A stretch of 64,000 bases of DNA from Gammaproteobacteria bacterium (GTDB lineage: Bacteria; Pseudomonadota; Gammaproteobacteria; Enterobacterales; Kangiellaceae): contig JABXHY010000026.1 of the NCBI GenBank assembly GCA_013373375.1, positions 1 through 64,000 of the forward strand, read 5' to 3'. The translations under genes and the position numbers were made by a program. This document shows, piece by piece, positions 37,942-47,277 of the stretch (position 1 is its first letter; each line of letters starts with the position of its first letter). The notes below the pieces were generated by a model. The model was given only the letters and a program-made list of their open reading frames with translations. It ran no database searches and was not told where the DNA came from.

Positions 37942-38715
37942 ATGACACTACTCGTACTGGTTGCCATATTATTGTTGGAAACTTTCGCCACACATTTTAT
38001 GCAGTATCGGCAACACGACTTAGTGAGTCAGTATTACTTCAAATGGTCAAACTTTTTAACCAATAACAATATCCGTCAGCCGTGGGTAATCATTGGATTA
38101 ACACTGATCATTCCATTAGCGGTCACATATCTCCTGTTGGCCAATCATCAAGGTTTCTTCGGATTAGTGTTTGAGTTTACCGTAACGGTTCTCGTGTTGT
38201 TCTGGTTACTCGGCCCCAAAAGTTTAAATCAGTTTTACAAAGAGCTTGCCACTGAGTCGGATGACACTCCTCATTCACTCTGTAAAAAACTTATTCGCTA
38301 TGCTCACTATGGTTATTTAGGCGTTATTATTTGGTACGTATTGCTCGGGCCACTTGCAGCAGTAATGTATCGAATGGTTTACCAGCTGGCAGTGAAAAAC
38401 GATCAAGATGAAAGTGAAGAAGTCATTGCCACACATTGGGATACGGTGTGGCACCTGGTCGACTGGATTCCTACTCGGATAACAGCCTTGTTGTTGTTAC
38501 TGACAGGTAACTTTGCAAATGGCGCTGCAACTCTTAAGGATCAAGCCTTGTCGGTTGATGCTGATAACCGGGAGTTATTGGAAGACGTAGGTCTTGCTGC
38601 TGGTGATATAGACGAAGCAGAGGCCGATGCTCTCACTCAAACCCGACACTCCATTGAGAGAGGTTTGATTCTTCTGACTGTTTTAGTCGCGCTTATCTCA
38701 TTTTTCCAGTTGTAG
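37942..38715 (+). CDS. ampE: inner membrane protein AmpE
   Basis: AmpE is a polytopic membrane protein paired with AmpD and distantly related to CobD/CbiB. The 257-residue product starts with a hydrophobic segment, has further membrane spans at about 45-100, 115-140 and at the C-terminus, and carries the WHLVDWIPTRITALLLLLTGNF motif typical of the CobD/AmpE fold. A ribosome site (AAAGGGAAA) precedes it. Exact biochemical role is unclear in the family. Confidence 0.9.
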   Translation: MTLLVLVAILLLETFATHFMQYRQHDLVSQYYFKWSNFLTNNNIRQPWVIIGLTLIIPLAVTYLLLANHQGFFGLVFEFTVTVLVLFWLLGPKSLNQFYKELATESDDTPHSLCKKLIRYAHYGYLGVIIWYVLLGPLAAVMYRMVYQLAVKNDQDESEEVIATHWDTVWHLVDWIPTRITALLLLLTGNFANGAATLKDQALSVDADNRELLEDVGLAAGDIDEAEADALTQTRHSIERGLILLTVLVALISFFQL

Positions 38716-39097
38716 TCCTTAGGCCTAGGGGCTTAGCTTTTGACAGGTCAAGGCTCCCTGAGCCTTTCTTGTTATGAATAGTTGCGTAGTAATAGTGCAC
38801 TTTTATGGTGCCATTGCAGAAACATGTCTGAAAGTTACTTCCATAATTCACATTTTGTAAAGAATTCTGATTATAGTTTCGTAATTAAATTACATTTTTA
38901 ACTGGTAAGTCCTTCAATTTGAGTCATCCTCTGTTATCATACCGCCCCACAAAACACCGTAAAAAACAACTCAATTAAAAATAGTCTTGAGACATTATTT
39001 TTAACGCTGAGCTCGTTCGCTTTTTAAAGCGTATTAGTCTTTAATTACAACAGCTTAGCGTCTTTGATAAAAAATAAATTTAAGAGGAATCCCTTTC
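38716..39097 (+). promoter_or_regulatory. ampE-aceE intergenic region: weak terminator and candidate aceE promoter
   Basis: A short hairpin at 38750-38775 (AAGGCT-CCCTG-AGCCTTT then CTT) could end the ampDE message. An extended -10 promoter, TG-T-TATCAT at 38932-38940, lies about 160 bases before aceE. No convincing PdhR operator (ATTGGT with its inverted repeat) is present and no pdhR gene precedes aceE, unlike E. coli. The last 20 bases hold the AAGAGGAA ribosome site. Confidence 0.45.
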
Positions 39098-41767
39098 ATG
39101 GCGGTTGATTCTCGAAATGACATCGATCCAATCGAAACTCAGGAGTGGCTAGAGTCACTTGATGCAGTACTGGAAGAAGAAGGCACCGAGAGAGCTCATT
39201 ACTTGCTTGAGCGACTGATCGACAAAGCACGTCGCTCAGGTACACACCTACCTTACGATGCCACAACAGCATATTTAAATACTATCCCACCCTCGCAAGA
39301 AGCTCATATTCCGGGCGATCAAGAAATGGAGCGACGATTACGCTCGTTAATTCGTTGGAATGCAATTGCGATTGTGCTGCAGGCGACCAAAAAAGATTTG
39401 GAACTCGGCGGTCATTTATCCAGTTTTGCTTCTTCTGCAACTTTGTACGATGTGGGCTTCAATCATTTTTTCCGCGGTGATACTGCAGATTTCGGCGGCG
39501 ATTTAATTTACTTTCAAGGCCACGCATCCCCTGGAATTTACGCACGAGCATTCCTTGAAGGACGCTTGACTGAAGATCAATTGGCGGGCTTTCGACAAGA
39601 AACCGACGGCAAAGGCTTGTCTTCCTATCCGCACCCTTGGCTAATGCCAGACTTTTGGCAATTTCCAACGGTTTCCATGGGACTTGGCCCTATCAGCGCC
39701 ATCTATCAAGCTCGTTTTCTGAAATACTTGGATGACCGCGGACTGGTCAATACAAAAGGCCGTAAAGTGTGGGCCTTTTTGGGCGACGGCGAAATGGATG
39801 AGCCAGAATCCTTAGGTGCCATTTCACTTGCCGGTCGTGAAAAACTGGATAATTTAATTTTTGTTATCAACTGTAACTTGCAACGACTGGACGGTCCGGT
39901 ACGGGGTAACGGAAAAATAATTCAGGAGCTCGAAGGAGACTTTAGAGGCTCCGGATGGAATGTATTAAAAGTTATTTGGGGTCGCTACTGGGATCCATTA
40001 ATTGCAAGAGATACCGATGGTTTGTTGTTGCAAACTATGGAAGAAACGGTTGATGGTGAATACCAGAACTATAAAGCAAAAGGTGGCAAATTTACTCGCG
40101 ACTATTTCTTTGGCAAGCATCCAAAATTATTGGAAATGGTTGCCAATATGTCGGATCAAGACATCTGGCGTTTGAACCGTGGTGGACATGACCCATCGAA
40201 AGTTTATGCGGCTTATCATGCTGCGGTAAACCATAAAGGCCAGCCGACCGTCATTCTTGCCAAAACGGTAAAAGGTTACGGCATGGGTGAGAGTGGCGAA
40301 GGGAAAAATATTTCTCATCAAGTTAAAAAGATGAACCTTGAGGCGTTAAAGCACTTCAGAGATCGATTTAGAATCCCTGTATCAGATGAGCACTTAGAAG
40401 ATGTGCCATTTTATCATCCCGGTAATGACAGCCCTGAAATTAAATATTTGCAGGAACGTCGTAAAGCACTTGGTGGTTACTTGCCATCAAGAAGAGCTAA
40501 GTCGGAGTCGCTCGAAGCGCCTTCTCTCAAGTCATTTGAAGCTATCACTAAAGGTTCAGGTGATAGAGAAATTTCAACGACTATGGCATTTGTTCGAGTC
40601 CTTAATGCTTTGCTTAAAGATAAAAAATTAGGTGAAAGAATCGTACCAATCGTGCCAGACGAAGCGCGTACTTTTGGTATGGAAGGTATGTTCCGTCAGT
40701 ACGGAATTTATTCGTCTGTTGGTCAGCTTTATGAGCCTGTTGATTCCGATCAAGTGATGTTTTATCGCGAAGATAAAAAAGGTCAAATTCTTGAAGAAGG
40801 GATTAATGAAGCCGGTGCGTTTTCAAGTTGGTTGGCTGCTGCAACCAGTTATTCCACCAATAACCTGCCAATGATTCCGTTCTACATTTATTACTCTATG
40901 TTCGGTTTTCAACGCATTGGCGACTTAGCCTGGATGGCAGGCGACATGCAAGCTCGCGGATTTCTTATTGGTGCTACTGCCGGTAGAACAACTCTCAACG
41001 GCGAAGGTCTGCAGCATCAAGATGGGCACAGTCATGTGCTAGCCTCAACAATCCCGAACTGTGTCAGTTATGACCCAACCTACGCCTATGAGTTGGCGGT
41101 TATTGTTCGAGATGGAATGCGACGCATGTACGAAGATCAGGAAAATGTTTTCTATTACTTAACCACAATGAACGAAAACTATCCTCATCCTGAACTGCCG
41201 AAAGGTGCCGAAGAAGGCATTATTAAAGGTATGTATTTACTTAAGGCAGGCGCTAAACCTAAAAAGTCTCAAGCGAGAGTTCAGCTACTGGGTAGCGGTA
41301 CCATTTTACGAGAAATAGAAGCCGCTGCTGACTTGTTACGAAGCGATTGGGAAATTGAGTCCGACATCTGGAGTGTGACGAGCTTTAATGAGTTAAGGCG
41401 AGATGGTTTGGCTGTTGATAGAGAAAATCTTTTAAATCCAGAGGCAAAACAGAAAGTAGCTTATGTTGCAGAGTGTTTAGAGCAACAGCAAGGTCCTGTA
41501 ATTGCCGCGACGGATCACATTAAAGTGTTTGCTGATCAAATTCGAAACTGGGTTCCTGGCAATTATAAAGTGTTGGGCACCGATGGTTTTGGTCGCTCTG
41601 ACAGTCGCACAAATTTAAGAAACTTCTTCGAAGTGGATCGTTATTACATCACCATTGCCTCTCTGATGGCGTTGGCAGAAGACGGTGTAGTTGAGCGTAA
41701 ATTAGTAGCCAAAGCGCTCAAGCAATACAAGATTGATATCAATAAGCCGAATCCTCTGACAGCTTAA
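39098..41767 (+). CDS. aceE: pyruvate dehydrogenase E1 component, homodimeric type
   Basis: E1 decarboxylates pyruvate with thiamine diphosphate and passes the acetyl group to lipoyl-E2. The 889-residue single-chain protein starts DIDPIETQEWLESLDAVLEE, the E2-binding N-terminus. It contains the ThDP motif GDGEMDEPES with NCNLQRLDGPVRGN (about residues 230-270), the active-site HQVKKMN loop, and the HQDGHSHVLAST block. This is the standard gammaproteobacterial form. It is followed 29 bases later by aceF. Confidence 0.98.
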   Translation: MAVDSRNDIDPIETQEWLESLDAVLEEEGTERAHYLLERLIDKARRSGTHLPYDATTAYLNTIPPSQEAHIPGDQEMERRLRSLIRWNAIAIVLQATKKDLELGGHLSSFASSATLYDVGFNHFFRGDTADFGGDLIYFQGHASPGIYARAFLEGRLTEDQLAGFRQETDGKGLSSYPHPWLMPDFWQFPTVSMGLGPISAIYQARFLKYLDDRGLVNTKGRKVWAFLGDGEMDEPESLGAISLAGREKLDNLIFVINCNLQRLDGPVRGNGKIIQELEGDFRGSGWNVLKVIWGRYWDPLIARDTDGLLLQTMEETVDGEYQNYKAKGGKFTRDYFFGKHPKLLEMVANMSDQDIWRLNRGGHDPSKVYAAYHAAVNHKGQPTVILAKTVKGYGMGESGEGKNISHQVKKMNLEALKHFRDRFRIPVSDEHLEDVPFYHPGNDSPEIKYLQERRKALGGYLPSRRAKSESLEAPSLKSFEAITKGSGDREISTTMAFVRVLNALLKDKKLGERIVPIVPDEARTFGMEGMFRQYGIYSSVGQLYEPVDSDQVMFYREDKKGQILEEGINEAGAFSSWLAAATSYSTNNLPMIPFYIYYSMFGFQRIGDLAWMAGDMQARGFLIGATAGRTTLNGEGLQHQDGHSHVLASTIPNCVSYDPTYAYELAVIVRDGMRRMYEDQENVFYYLTTMNENYPHPELPKGAEEGIIKGMYLLKAGAKPKKSQARVQLLGSGTILREIEAAADLLRSDWEIESDIWSVTSFNELRRDGLAVDRENLLNPEAKQKVAYVAECLEQQQGPVIAATDHIKVFADQIRNWVPGNYKVLGTDGFGRSDSRTNLRNFFEVDRYYITIASLMALAEDGVVERKLVAKALKQYKIDINKPNPLTA

Positions 41768-41796
41768 TTGTCGTCGAACAGAATCTGGAGAATAAA

Positions 41797-43542
41797 GTGA
41801 CGAATTTAGTTGAAGTAAAGGTTCCTGACATTGGTGACAGTAGCGACGTTGATGTCATAGAAATTCTGGTTTCGGAAGGCGATACCATTGCTCAGGACGA
41901 CTCTCTTATCACTCTTGAAACCGACAAGGCGACGATGGATGTTCCATCATCAGAAGCCGGAGTGGTAAAAGAAATTAAAGTAAAAGTGGGTGACAAAGTT
42001 TCGCAGGGCGATCTCATTTTGATGGTAGAGCCGGTTGAAAAAAGCGGTGATTCAGGTGGGGCAAGTTCAGAAGGCTCAAAGCAAGAAGAGACAGAATCAA
42101 AAGCATCGGATTCCGAAAAAATTGAATCTAAAAGTGAGAGCACAGAAGCAAGCGATTCTGCAGATTCGGAAAAGAGCCAGTCTTCATCGAAATCATCATC
42201 CGGCTCTAACAGTGAGACAAAGAGCGAAGTTATCGAAATAACGGTTCCCGATATTGGTGACGCAAGCGATGTTGATGTCATTGAAATTTGTGTTTCTTCC
42301 GGAGACTCCATCGAAAAAAATGACAGCTTGATTGTTTTAGAAACCGATAAAGCAACTATGGAAGTACCGGCAGAGCAGGCCGGCGACATTATAGAAATCA
42401 CACTCAAAGTCGGCGACAAAGTGAGTAAAGGATCGGTTATCGGTAAAATGAAAGTCAGTTCCGGTAGCAGTTCTTCAGCTAGCGATTCGTCAAGTTCGAA
42501 AAATGAGCCTGATCAAAAAGGCAGTGCAAACGAGTCATCTTCGAGCTCGGCATCCTCTTCTGATAGTCAGCCCTCAGAACCCAAACGAGCGCCGGTACCC
42601 GATTATCCACAACAAGTTAAAAAACGCTCTGAGGGCGGTGTTATTCACGCTAGTCCTGCTGTGCGAAGGTTTGCTCGAGAACTGGGTGTCGATTTATCTC
42701 AGGTTTCTGGCACTGGAACTAAAAATAGAATTGTAAAAGAAGACGTGCAAAAGCATGTTAAATACGAATTGTCTCGGCCGAAAGCTACCGCTGCGACAGG
42801 CTCTTTTGCCATGCCAGAAATGCCGGAAATAGATTTCAGTAAATGGGGTGATATAGAAACTCAGCCCCTGTCTCGAATTCAAAAAATCAGCAGTGTGAAT
42901 CTGCACCGTAACTGGATTACGATTCCCCATGTTACGCAGCATGAAGAGGCGGATATCACTGAGCTTGAAGCTTTCCGCAAACAAATGAAAGACGAAGCTG
43001 CGAAAGATGGTGTGCGTTTAACGCCTTTGGCATTCATTATGAAAGCGTTGGTGCATACTTTAAAAGCATTCCCTCGCTTTAACTCTTCTTTGGCAAATGA
43101 TGGTGAAAATATCGTATTGAAAAAATACTTTCATATTGGTGTTGCAGCCGATACGCCAGAAGGCTTAGTGGTGCCCGTGGTACGAGATGTTGACCAAAAA
43201 TCAGTTTACGAGATTGCCAATGAGTTGGCAGAGTTGAGCGCAAAAGCGCGCGACAAAAAGTTGGGTGCTGATGCTATGCAGGGCAGTACCATTACCATTT
43301 CATCGCTTGGTGGAATTGGTGGTACCTCATTTACGCCAATTGTCGCCTGGCCAAATGTCGCAATATTAGGGCTAAGCAAAAATCAAATGAAACCAGTCTG
43401 GAATGGAAAAGAGTTTGAGCCACGCCTTATGCTCCCAATGTCGTTAAGCTACGATCATCGTGTTATCGATGGTGCTGACGCTGCTCGATTCAGTGTTCAT
43501 TTGAGTCAAACATTGGCCGATATTCGCCGAGTTTTGTTGTAA
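41797..43542 (+). CDS. aceF: dihydrolipoamide acetyltransferase (PDH E2), two lipoyl domains
   Basis: E2 forms the core of the PDH complex. The 581-residue protein has two lipoyl domains with modified lysines in ETDKATM at about K44 and K185, long Ser/Glu/Lys-rich flexible linkers (about 85-140 and 220-270), and a peripheral subunit-binding domain (ASPAVRRFARELGVDLSQV, about 289-307). The C-terminal acetyltransferase domain has the catalytic DHRVIDG near residue 554. E. coli has three lipoyl domains; two is common elsewhere. The start is GTG. Confidence 0.97.
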   Translation: MTNLVEVKVPDIGDSSDVDVIEILVSEGDTIAQDDSLITLETDKATMDVPSSEAGVVKEIKVKVGDKVSQGDLILMVEPVEKSGDSGGASSEGSKQEETESKASDSEKIESKSESTEASDSADSEKSQSSSKSSSGSNSETKSEVIEITVPDIGDASDVDVIEICVSSGDSIEKNDSLIVLETDKATMEVPAEQAGDIIEITLKVGDKVSKGSVIGKMKVSSGSSSSASDSSSSKNEPDQKGSANESSSSSASSSDSQPSEPKRAPVPDYPQQVKKRSEGGVIHASPAVRRFARELGVDLSQVSGTGTKNRIVKEDVQKHVKYELSRPKATAATGSFAMPEMPEIDFSKWGDIETQPLSRIQKISSVNLHRNWITIPHVTQHEEADITELEAFRKQMKDEAAKDGVRLTPLAFIMKALVHTLKAFPRFNSSLANDGENIVLKKYFHIGVAADTPEGLVVPVVRDVDQKSVYEIANELAELSAKARDKKLGADAMQGSTITISSLGGIGGTSFTPIVAWPNVAILGLSKNQMKPVWNGKEFEPRLMLPMSLSYDHRVIDGADAARFSVHLSQTLADIRRVLL

Positions 43543-43614
43543 TCAGTGGTTTAAAGCTCCGAAATTAGGACAAACTGGCAACAAATCGGTCGAAACCATC
43601 CAATAAATTTGGGG

Positions 43615-43637
43615 TTGTAGCGCGGCTTGCGCTACAA
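43615..43637 (+). promoter_or_regulatory. inverted repeat ahead of lpdA, possible operator or attenuator
   Basis: TTGTAGCGC-GGCTT-GCGCTACAA is a perfect 9-bp inverted repeat in the 142-bp aceF-lpdA gap. Its right arm ends in TACAAT (43633-43638), a possible -10 box, so the repeat could be an operator over a separate lpdA promoter. As RNA it would be a stable hairpin without a U-tract. Confidence 0.4.
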
Positions 43638-43684
43638 TTCGCACACTTTTTCGCTAACGCAAAATATTTTGAATAGAGGGTCAC

Positions 43685-45106
43685 ATGAGCAAAGGTGATA
43701 TTCACGGACAACTAGTGGTTTTAGGTGCAGGTCCTGGCGGTTACTCAGCAGCGTTTCGTGCTGCAGACTTAGGTTTAGATGTTGTTCTAATTGAAAAATA
43801 CTCAACATTGGGTGGGGTGTGTTTAAACGTTGGATGTATTCCTTCCAAAGCATTATTGCACACAGCAAAAGTAATCGACGATGCAGAGCATATGTCAGCC
43901 CACGGCGTTAGCTTTAGTAAGCCGAAAATCGATTTAGACAAAGTCCGTGAGTACAAAGATAACGTTGTTGGTCAATTGACCAAAGGCTTATCAGGCATGG
44001 CGAAAATGCGCAAAGTTAAAGTAGTACAGGGCCAGGCTCAATTTACTTCTGACAAATCTTTAGAAGTAACAGGCGAAGACGGCAAAAAACAAACGGTTAG
44101 TTTTGATAACTGCATTATTGCTGCGGGTTCTCGTGTCGTTCAGTTACCTTTTTTACCGGAAGACGATCGCATCATGGACTCAACTGGCGCTTTAGAATTG
44201 AAAGATGTGCCAAAGCGTTTGCTTATTCTCGGTGGTGGTATCATCGGACTAGAAATGGCAACGGTTTATCGTGCACTGGGCTCTAAAATTGAAATCGTCG
44301 AAATGGCCGATCAGTTAGTACCTGCAGCCGACAAAGACTTGATGAAGGTTTATCAAAAATTCATTTCTAAACAAGTTGATAACATTATGTTGTCAACCAG
44401 CGTTACCAAAGTTGAAGCGAAAAAAGACGGCTTGCACGTTACTTTTGAAGGTAAAAATGCTCCGGATAAAGTACAAAAGTTTGATCGAATCTTGTCTGCT
44501 GTAGGTCGTCGACCAAATGGCGATTTATTAGCGGCTGATAAAGCCGGTGTAAATGTTGATGAGCGTGGCTTTATTGCTGTCGACAAACAAATGCGTACCA
44601 ATGTTCCTCACATTTATGCGATCGGTGATTTGGTAGGTCAACCTATGTTGGCGCACAAAGCGGTTCATGAAGGTCATGTGGCTGCAGAAGTTATTTCCGG
44701 TAAAAAGCATTATTTCGAGCCATTGTGCATTCCATCAGTTGCTTATACTGATCCAGAAATTGCCTGGGCTGGTGTTACCGAGAAAGAAGCAAAAGAGAAA
44801 GGAATGGATGTTGAAGTGGGTAACTTCCCATGGGCTGCATCGGGCCGCGCGATTGGCGTTGGTCGTCAGGAAGGTTTTACTAAAACCATTTACGACAAGA
44901 AAACAGGTCGTATTGTTGGTGGTGGCATTGTTGGCGTTAACGCCGGTGAGTTGATTGCAGAAGTAGCATTGGCCATTGAAATGGGCTGCGATGCAGAAGA
45001 CCTGGCATTAACCATTCATCCGCATCCAACACTTTCTGAGTCGGTTGGTTTTTCGGCAGAAGTACTTGAAGGTACTTGTACTGACTTACCGCCAAAACGA
45101 AAATAA
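43685..45106 (+). CDS. lpdA: dihydrolipoamide dehydrogenase (E3)
   Basis: E3 reoxidises the lipoyl groups of PDH and related complexes using FAD and NAD. The 473-residue product has the FAD motif VLGAGPGGYSAAFRAADLG, the redox-active pair C46 and C51 in GGVCLNVGCIPSK, the NAD-binding GGGIIGLEMA, and the C-terminal catalytic HPHPTLSE. Full length, in the typical place after aceF. It ends at a strong terminator. Confidence 0.97.
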   Translation: MSKGDIHGQLVVLGAGPGGYSAAFRAADLGLDVVLIEKYSTLGGVCLNVGCIPSKALLHTAKVIDDAEHMSAHGVSFSKPKIDLDKVREYKDNVVGQLTKGLSGMAKMRKVKVVQGQAQFTSDKSLEVTGEDGKKQTVSFDNCIIAAGSRVVQLPFLPEDDRIMDSTGALELKDVPKRLLILGGGIIGLEMATVYRALGSKIEIVEMADQLVPAADKDLMKVYQKFISKQVDNIMLSTSVTKVEAKKDGLHVTFEGKNAPDKVQKFDRILSAVGRRPNGDLLAADKAGVNVDERGFIAVDKQMRTNVPHIYAIGDLVGQPMLAHKAVHEGHVAAEVISGKKHYFEPLCIPSVAYTDPEIAWAGVTEKEAKEKGMDVEVGNFPWAASGRAIGVGRQEGFTKTIYDKKTGRIVGGGIVGVNAGELIAEVALAIEMGCDAEDLALTIHPHPTLSESVGFSAEVLEGTCTDLPPKRK

Positions 45107-45132
45107 CCTTCGTTTAAATTTAAGACTGTGAA

Positions 45133-45158
45133 AAAAGGCGCTGTTTCAGCGCCTTTTT
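45133..45158 (+). terminator. intrinsic terminator after the PDH operon
   Basis: AAAAGGCGCTG-TTT-CAGCGCCTTTTT is a perfect GC-rich stem with a T-run at 45153-45158. Confidence 0.9.
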
Positions 45159-45239
45159 GCGTATAAGCTACAATTAATTCAGTATCATTTTTATTTTCGC
45201 AGTCTAACCATCATGCCAATATTCAGTATGACGTTGATT

Positions 45240-45281
45240 ACTAGGCATTGCTCACTAGACATTGACCATTAGGCATTGATC
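45240..45281. repeat. three imperfect 14-bp tandem repeats
   Basis: ACTAGGCATTGCTC (45240-45253), ACTAGACATTGACC (45254-45267) and ATTAGGCATTGATC (45268-45281) are consecutive related units just before the HDOD-PP2C gene. They may be an accidental expansion or tandem protein-binding sites. Confidence 0.55.
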
Positions 45282-45309
45282 GCAGCGTGAAGGAAGCTAC
45301 CTAGCCATT

Positions 45310-47109
45310 ATGAGTATCTATCTCGACAAGTTGCCGCTTCCTAACGAATCAAACTTTCTATTAATTAAAGCCTGTACCGAACCCGATATTGAAGTCGAGA
45401 AATTCAGTCGACTCGTTTCAGCGAACGCAATAATTTCAGCTCGTTTATTAGCCATGGCCAACTCTGCTTATTATGGCTTTGAGCAATCGATAAATTCTGT
45501 TGAACATGCGATTGTTGCTATCGGATTTGAAGCGGTGCAAAACATTGTGCTGTGCTTTGCGATTAAAGAGTCCTTAGAAGAACTCGAGTTTGAAAACATA
45601 GATTCTTATCCGTTTTGGCGAGACTCTTTGTATCGAGCGGTCGCGACCAAGCATTGGTATCAAAAACTTGCGGAATACAGTGAGCCTCAAAAATCTAATA
45701 CCGCAATTAATAACACCAGAACCAAGAATAAACCAACCCTAAACCCACTAAGTTCGGCAGCCAGTTTTACTGCTGGCTTACTGGGCGATATAGGGTTATT
45801 AACCTTATTTATTATGGAACCTCAAAAACTGGATCGCTGGGAATTACTGTTAAGCAGTACTCCGGATCAGCGCATTAAATTAGAGCAGGATTTATTTAAC
45901 ACTAATCATTGTAATGTCGGCTCTGAACTAATATCCCATTGGGGTCTTCCTGACATTTATTCAGTGGCGATTTTTTATCATCAATCTATCGATAATAATG
46001 AACATCTTCAACAAATCGAACCGGGAATAGGCGAGGAAAAACTCTTATTAGCGAGAGCACTGCTTTTAGCCGACTGGACAGTTGCATTATTGCACAGTTT
46101 TGATAAAGCCAACGCGTTAAAACGCCTCAAACTATTGCTGAGCAAATTAATGGTAAAACAGTCAAAAGAAGCGCAGTCTAACAGTGATTTTTATGACGAC
46201 ATTTTAGATGATTTTCTAAAAGAGTTAACAGCAGAAGTCAGTCAAATATCCGAAGTAATGGACTTAGGCAAGCTGTCGTCGATAGATTTTAACGAGCTTT
46301 TTCATCAAGCCAATATTAAATTAGCAAAAGATAACTTAAGTTATCAGGAGCTAACCTGGAAACTTCAATCGGCTTTAAAGGAAAGAGACTTACTTGCCGA
46401 AAAATTAAATCTTGAATTGACAATTGCCAGAGAAATTCAAAAAAGTTTACAGTCAGACATTACCTATCGACAACATGTCGCGGCGATTAATATTCCTGCA
46501 AAAACGTTGAGCGGTGATTTTTTCGATTATTACGAACACAGCAATGGTGAAATCAGTTTTTGTTTGGGCGATGTATCGGGTAAAGGAACGCACGCTGCTC
46601 TGGTGATGGCGAAAACCATTTCGTTGTATCGATGCTTATCGAAAGTTGAAAGAAATTTGGCAACTGTCGTTAATTTAATAAATAAAGAAATCAGCGAAAC
46701 GTCCGTACGAGGGATGTTTGTTACTTTTGTGGCGGGAAGAATTGATTTGAATAAATGTTCACTTGAATTGATCAATGCTGGTCATATTCCTCCGTTGCGA
46801 ATTGGAAGCAAATCAGTGGACCAGATCGAGCCGCAAGGACCTCCACTCGGTGTTTTAGATGATTTTGACTATGAAGTTCATAAGAGTGAATTTTTGCAAA
46901 GCCGACTCTACTTATATACTGACGGAATTACCGAGGCTCAAACTGCCCTCGGAGAAGAATTGGGCACTAAAGCGTTCATACAATGGATTTTGCAGTCGAA
47001 AGATTTACCATTAAAACAACAATTGGATTGGTTACGCGAGCGCTTTGAAAAAGATATCCAAAATTGGGCCGACGATCTTACCTTAATGATGATAGCCAGC
47101 CGTTGTTAA
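45310..47109 (+). CDS. HDOD domain - PP2C-type (SpoIIE/RsbU) phosphatase fusion
   Basis: The 599-residue cytoplasmic signalling protein has an N-terminal HDOD domain (about residues 5-260; LPLPNESNFLLIKACTEPD, SARLLAMANSAYYGF, IVAIGFEAVQNIVLCFA), a coiled-coil linker near 345-380 and a C-terminal PP2C/SpoIIE phosphatase. Metal-binding aspartates lie in LSGDFFDYY, CLGDVSGKGTHAALVMA, YTDGITEAQ and WADDLTLMM. RsbU-like proteins dephosphorylate anti-anti-sigma factors, but no such partner gene is visible here. Its target is unknown. Confidence 0.85.
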   Translation: MSIYLDKLPLPNESNFLLIKACTEPDIEVEKFSRLVSANAIISARLLAMANSAYYGFEQSINSVEHAIVAIGFEAVQNIVLCFAIKESLEELEFENIDSYPFWRDSLYRAVATKHWYQKLAEYSEPQKSNTAINNTRTKNKPTLNPLSSAASFTAGLLGDIGLLTLFIMEPQKLDRWELLLSSTPDQRIKLEQDLFNTNHCNVGSELISHWGLPDIYSVAIFYHQSIDNNEHLQQIEPGIGEEKLLLARALLLADWTVALLHSFDKANALKRLKLLLSKLMVKQSKEAQSNSDFYDDILDDFLKELTAEVSQISEVMDLGKLSSIDFNELFHQANIKLAKDNLSYQELTWKLQSALKERDLLAEKLNLELTIAREIQKSLQSDITYRQHVAAINIPAKTLSGDFFDYYEHSNGEISFCLGDVSGKGTHAALVMAKTISLYRCLSKVERNLATVVNLINKEISETSVRGMFVTFVAGRIDLNKCSLELINAGHIPPLRIGSKSVDQIEPQGPPLGVLDDFDYEVHKSEFLQSRLYLYTDGITEAQTALGEELGTKAFIQWILQSKDLPLKQQLDWLRERFEKDIQNWADDLTLMMIASRC

Positions 47110-47277
47110 TGGTATGTCGCTTTTTTATTTTTGGTTTTCGCCCAAGCCTGGCGACCTTCTTTTTTAAGAGCTAAAAGGAAAACAAAAGGCCCTTTGCCAT
47201 GCGTTGTTTTTTTTGCTCAACAGAGTCGTTAAAAAACAGCAGTATAAAAGCTTACGTTTCCTACGAAAGTAATCAGG

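Noticed and set aside
38716..39097. pdhR gene or PdhR operator ahead of aceE
   Set aside because: No regulator frame exists in the gap and only a lone AACTGGT half-site-like sequence is seen, without its inverted partner.
41892..42419. 175-codon minus-strand frame inside aceF
   Set aside because: It mirrors the lipoyl domains and Ser/Glu-rich linkers of aceF and has no independent support.
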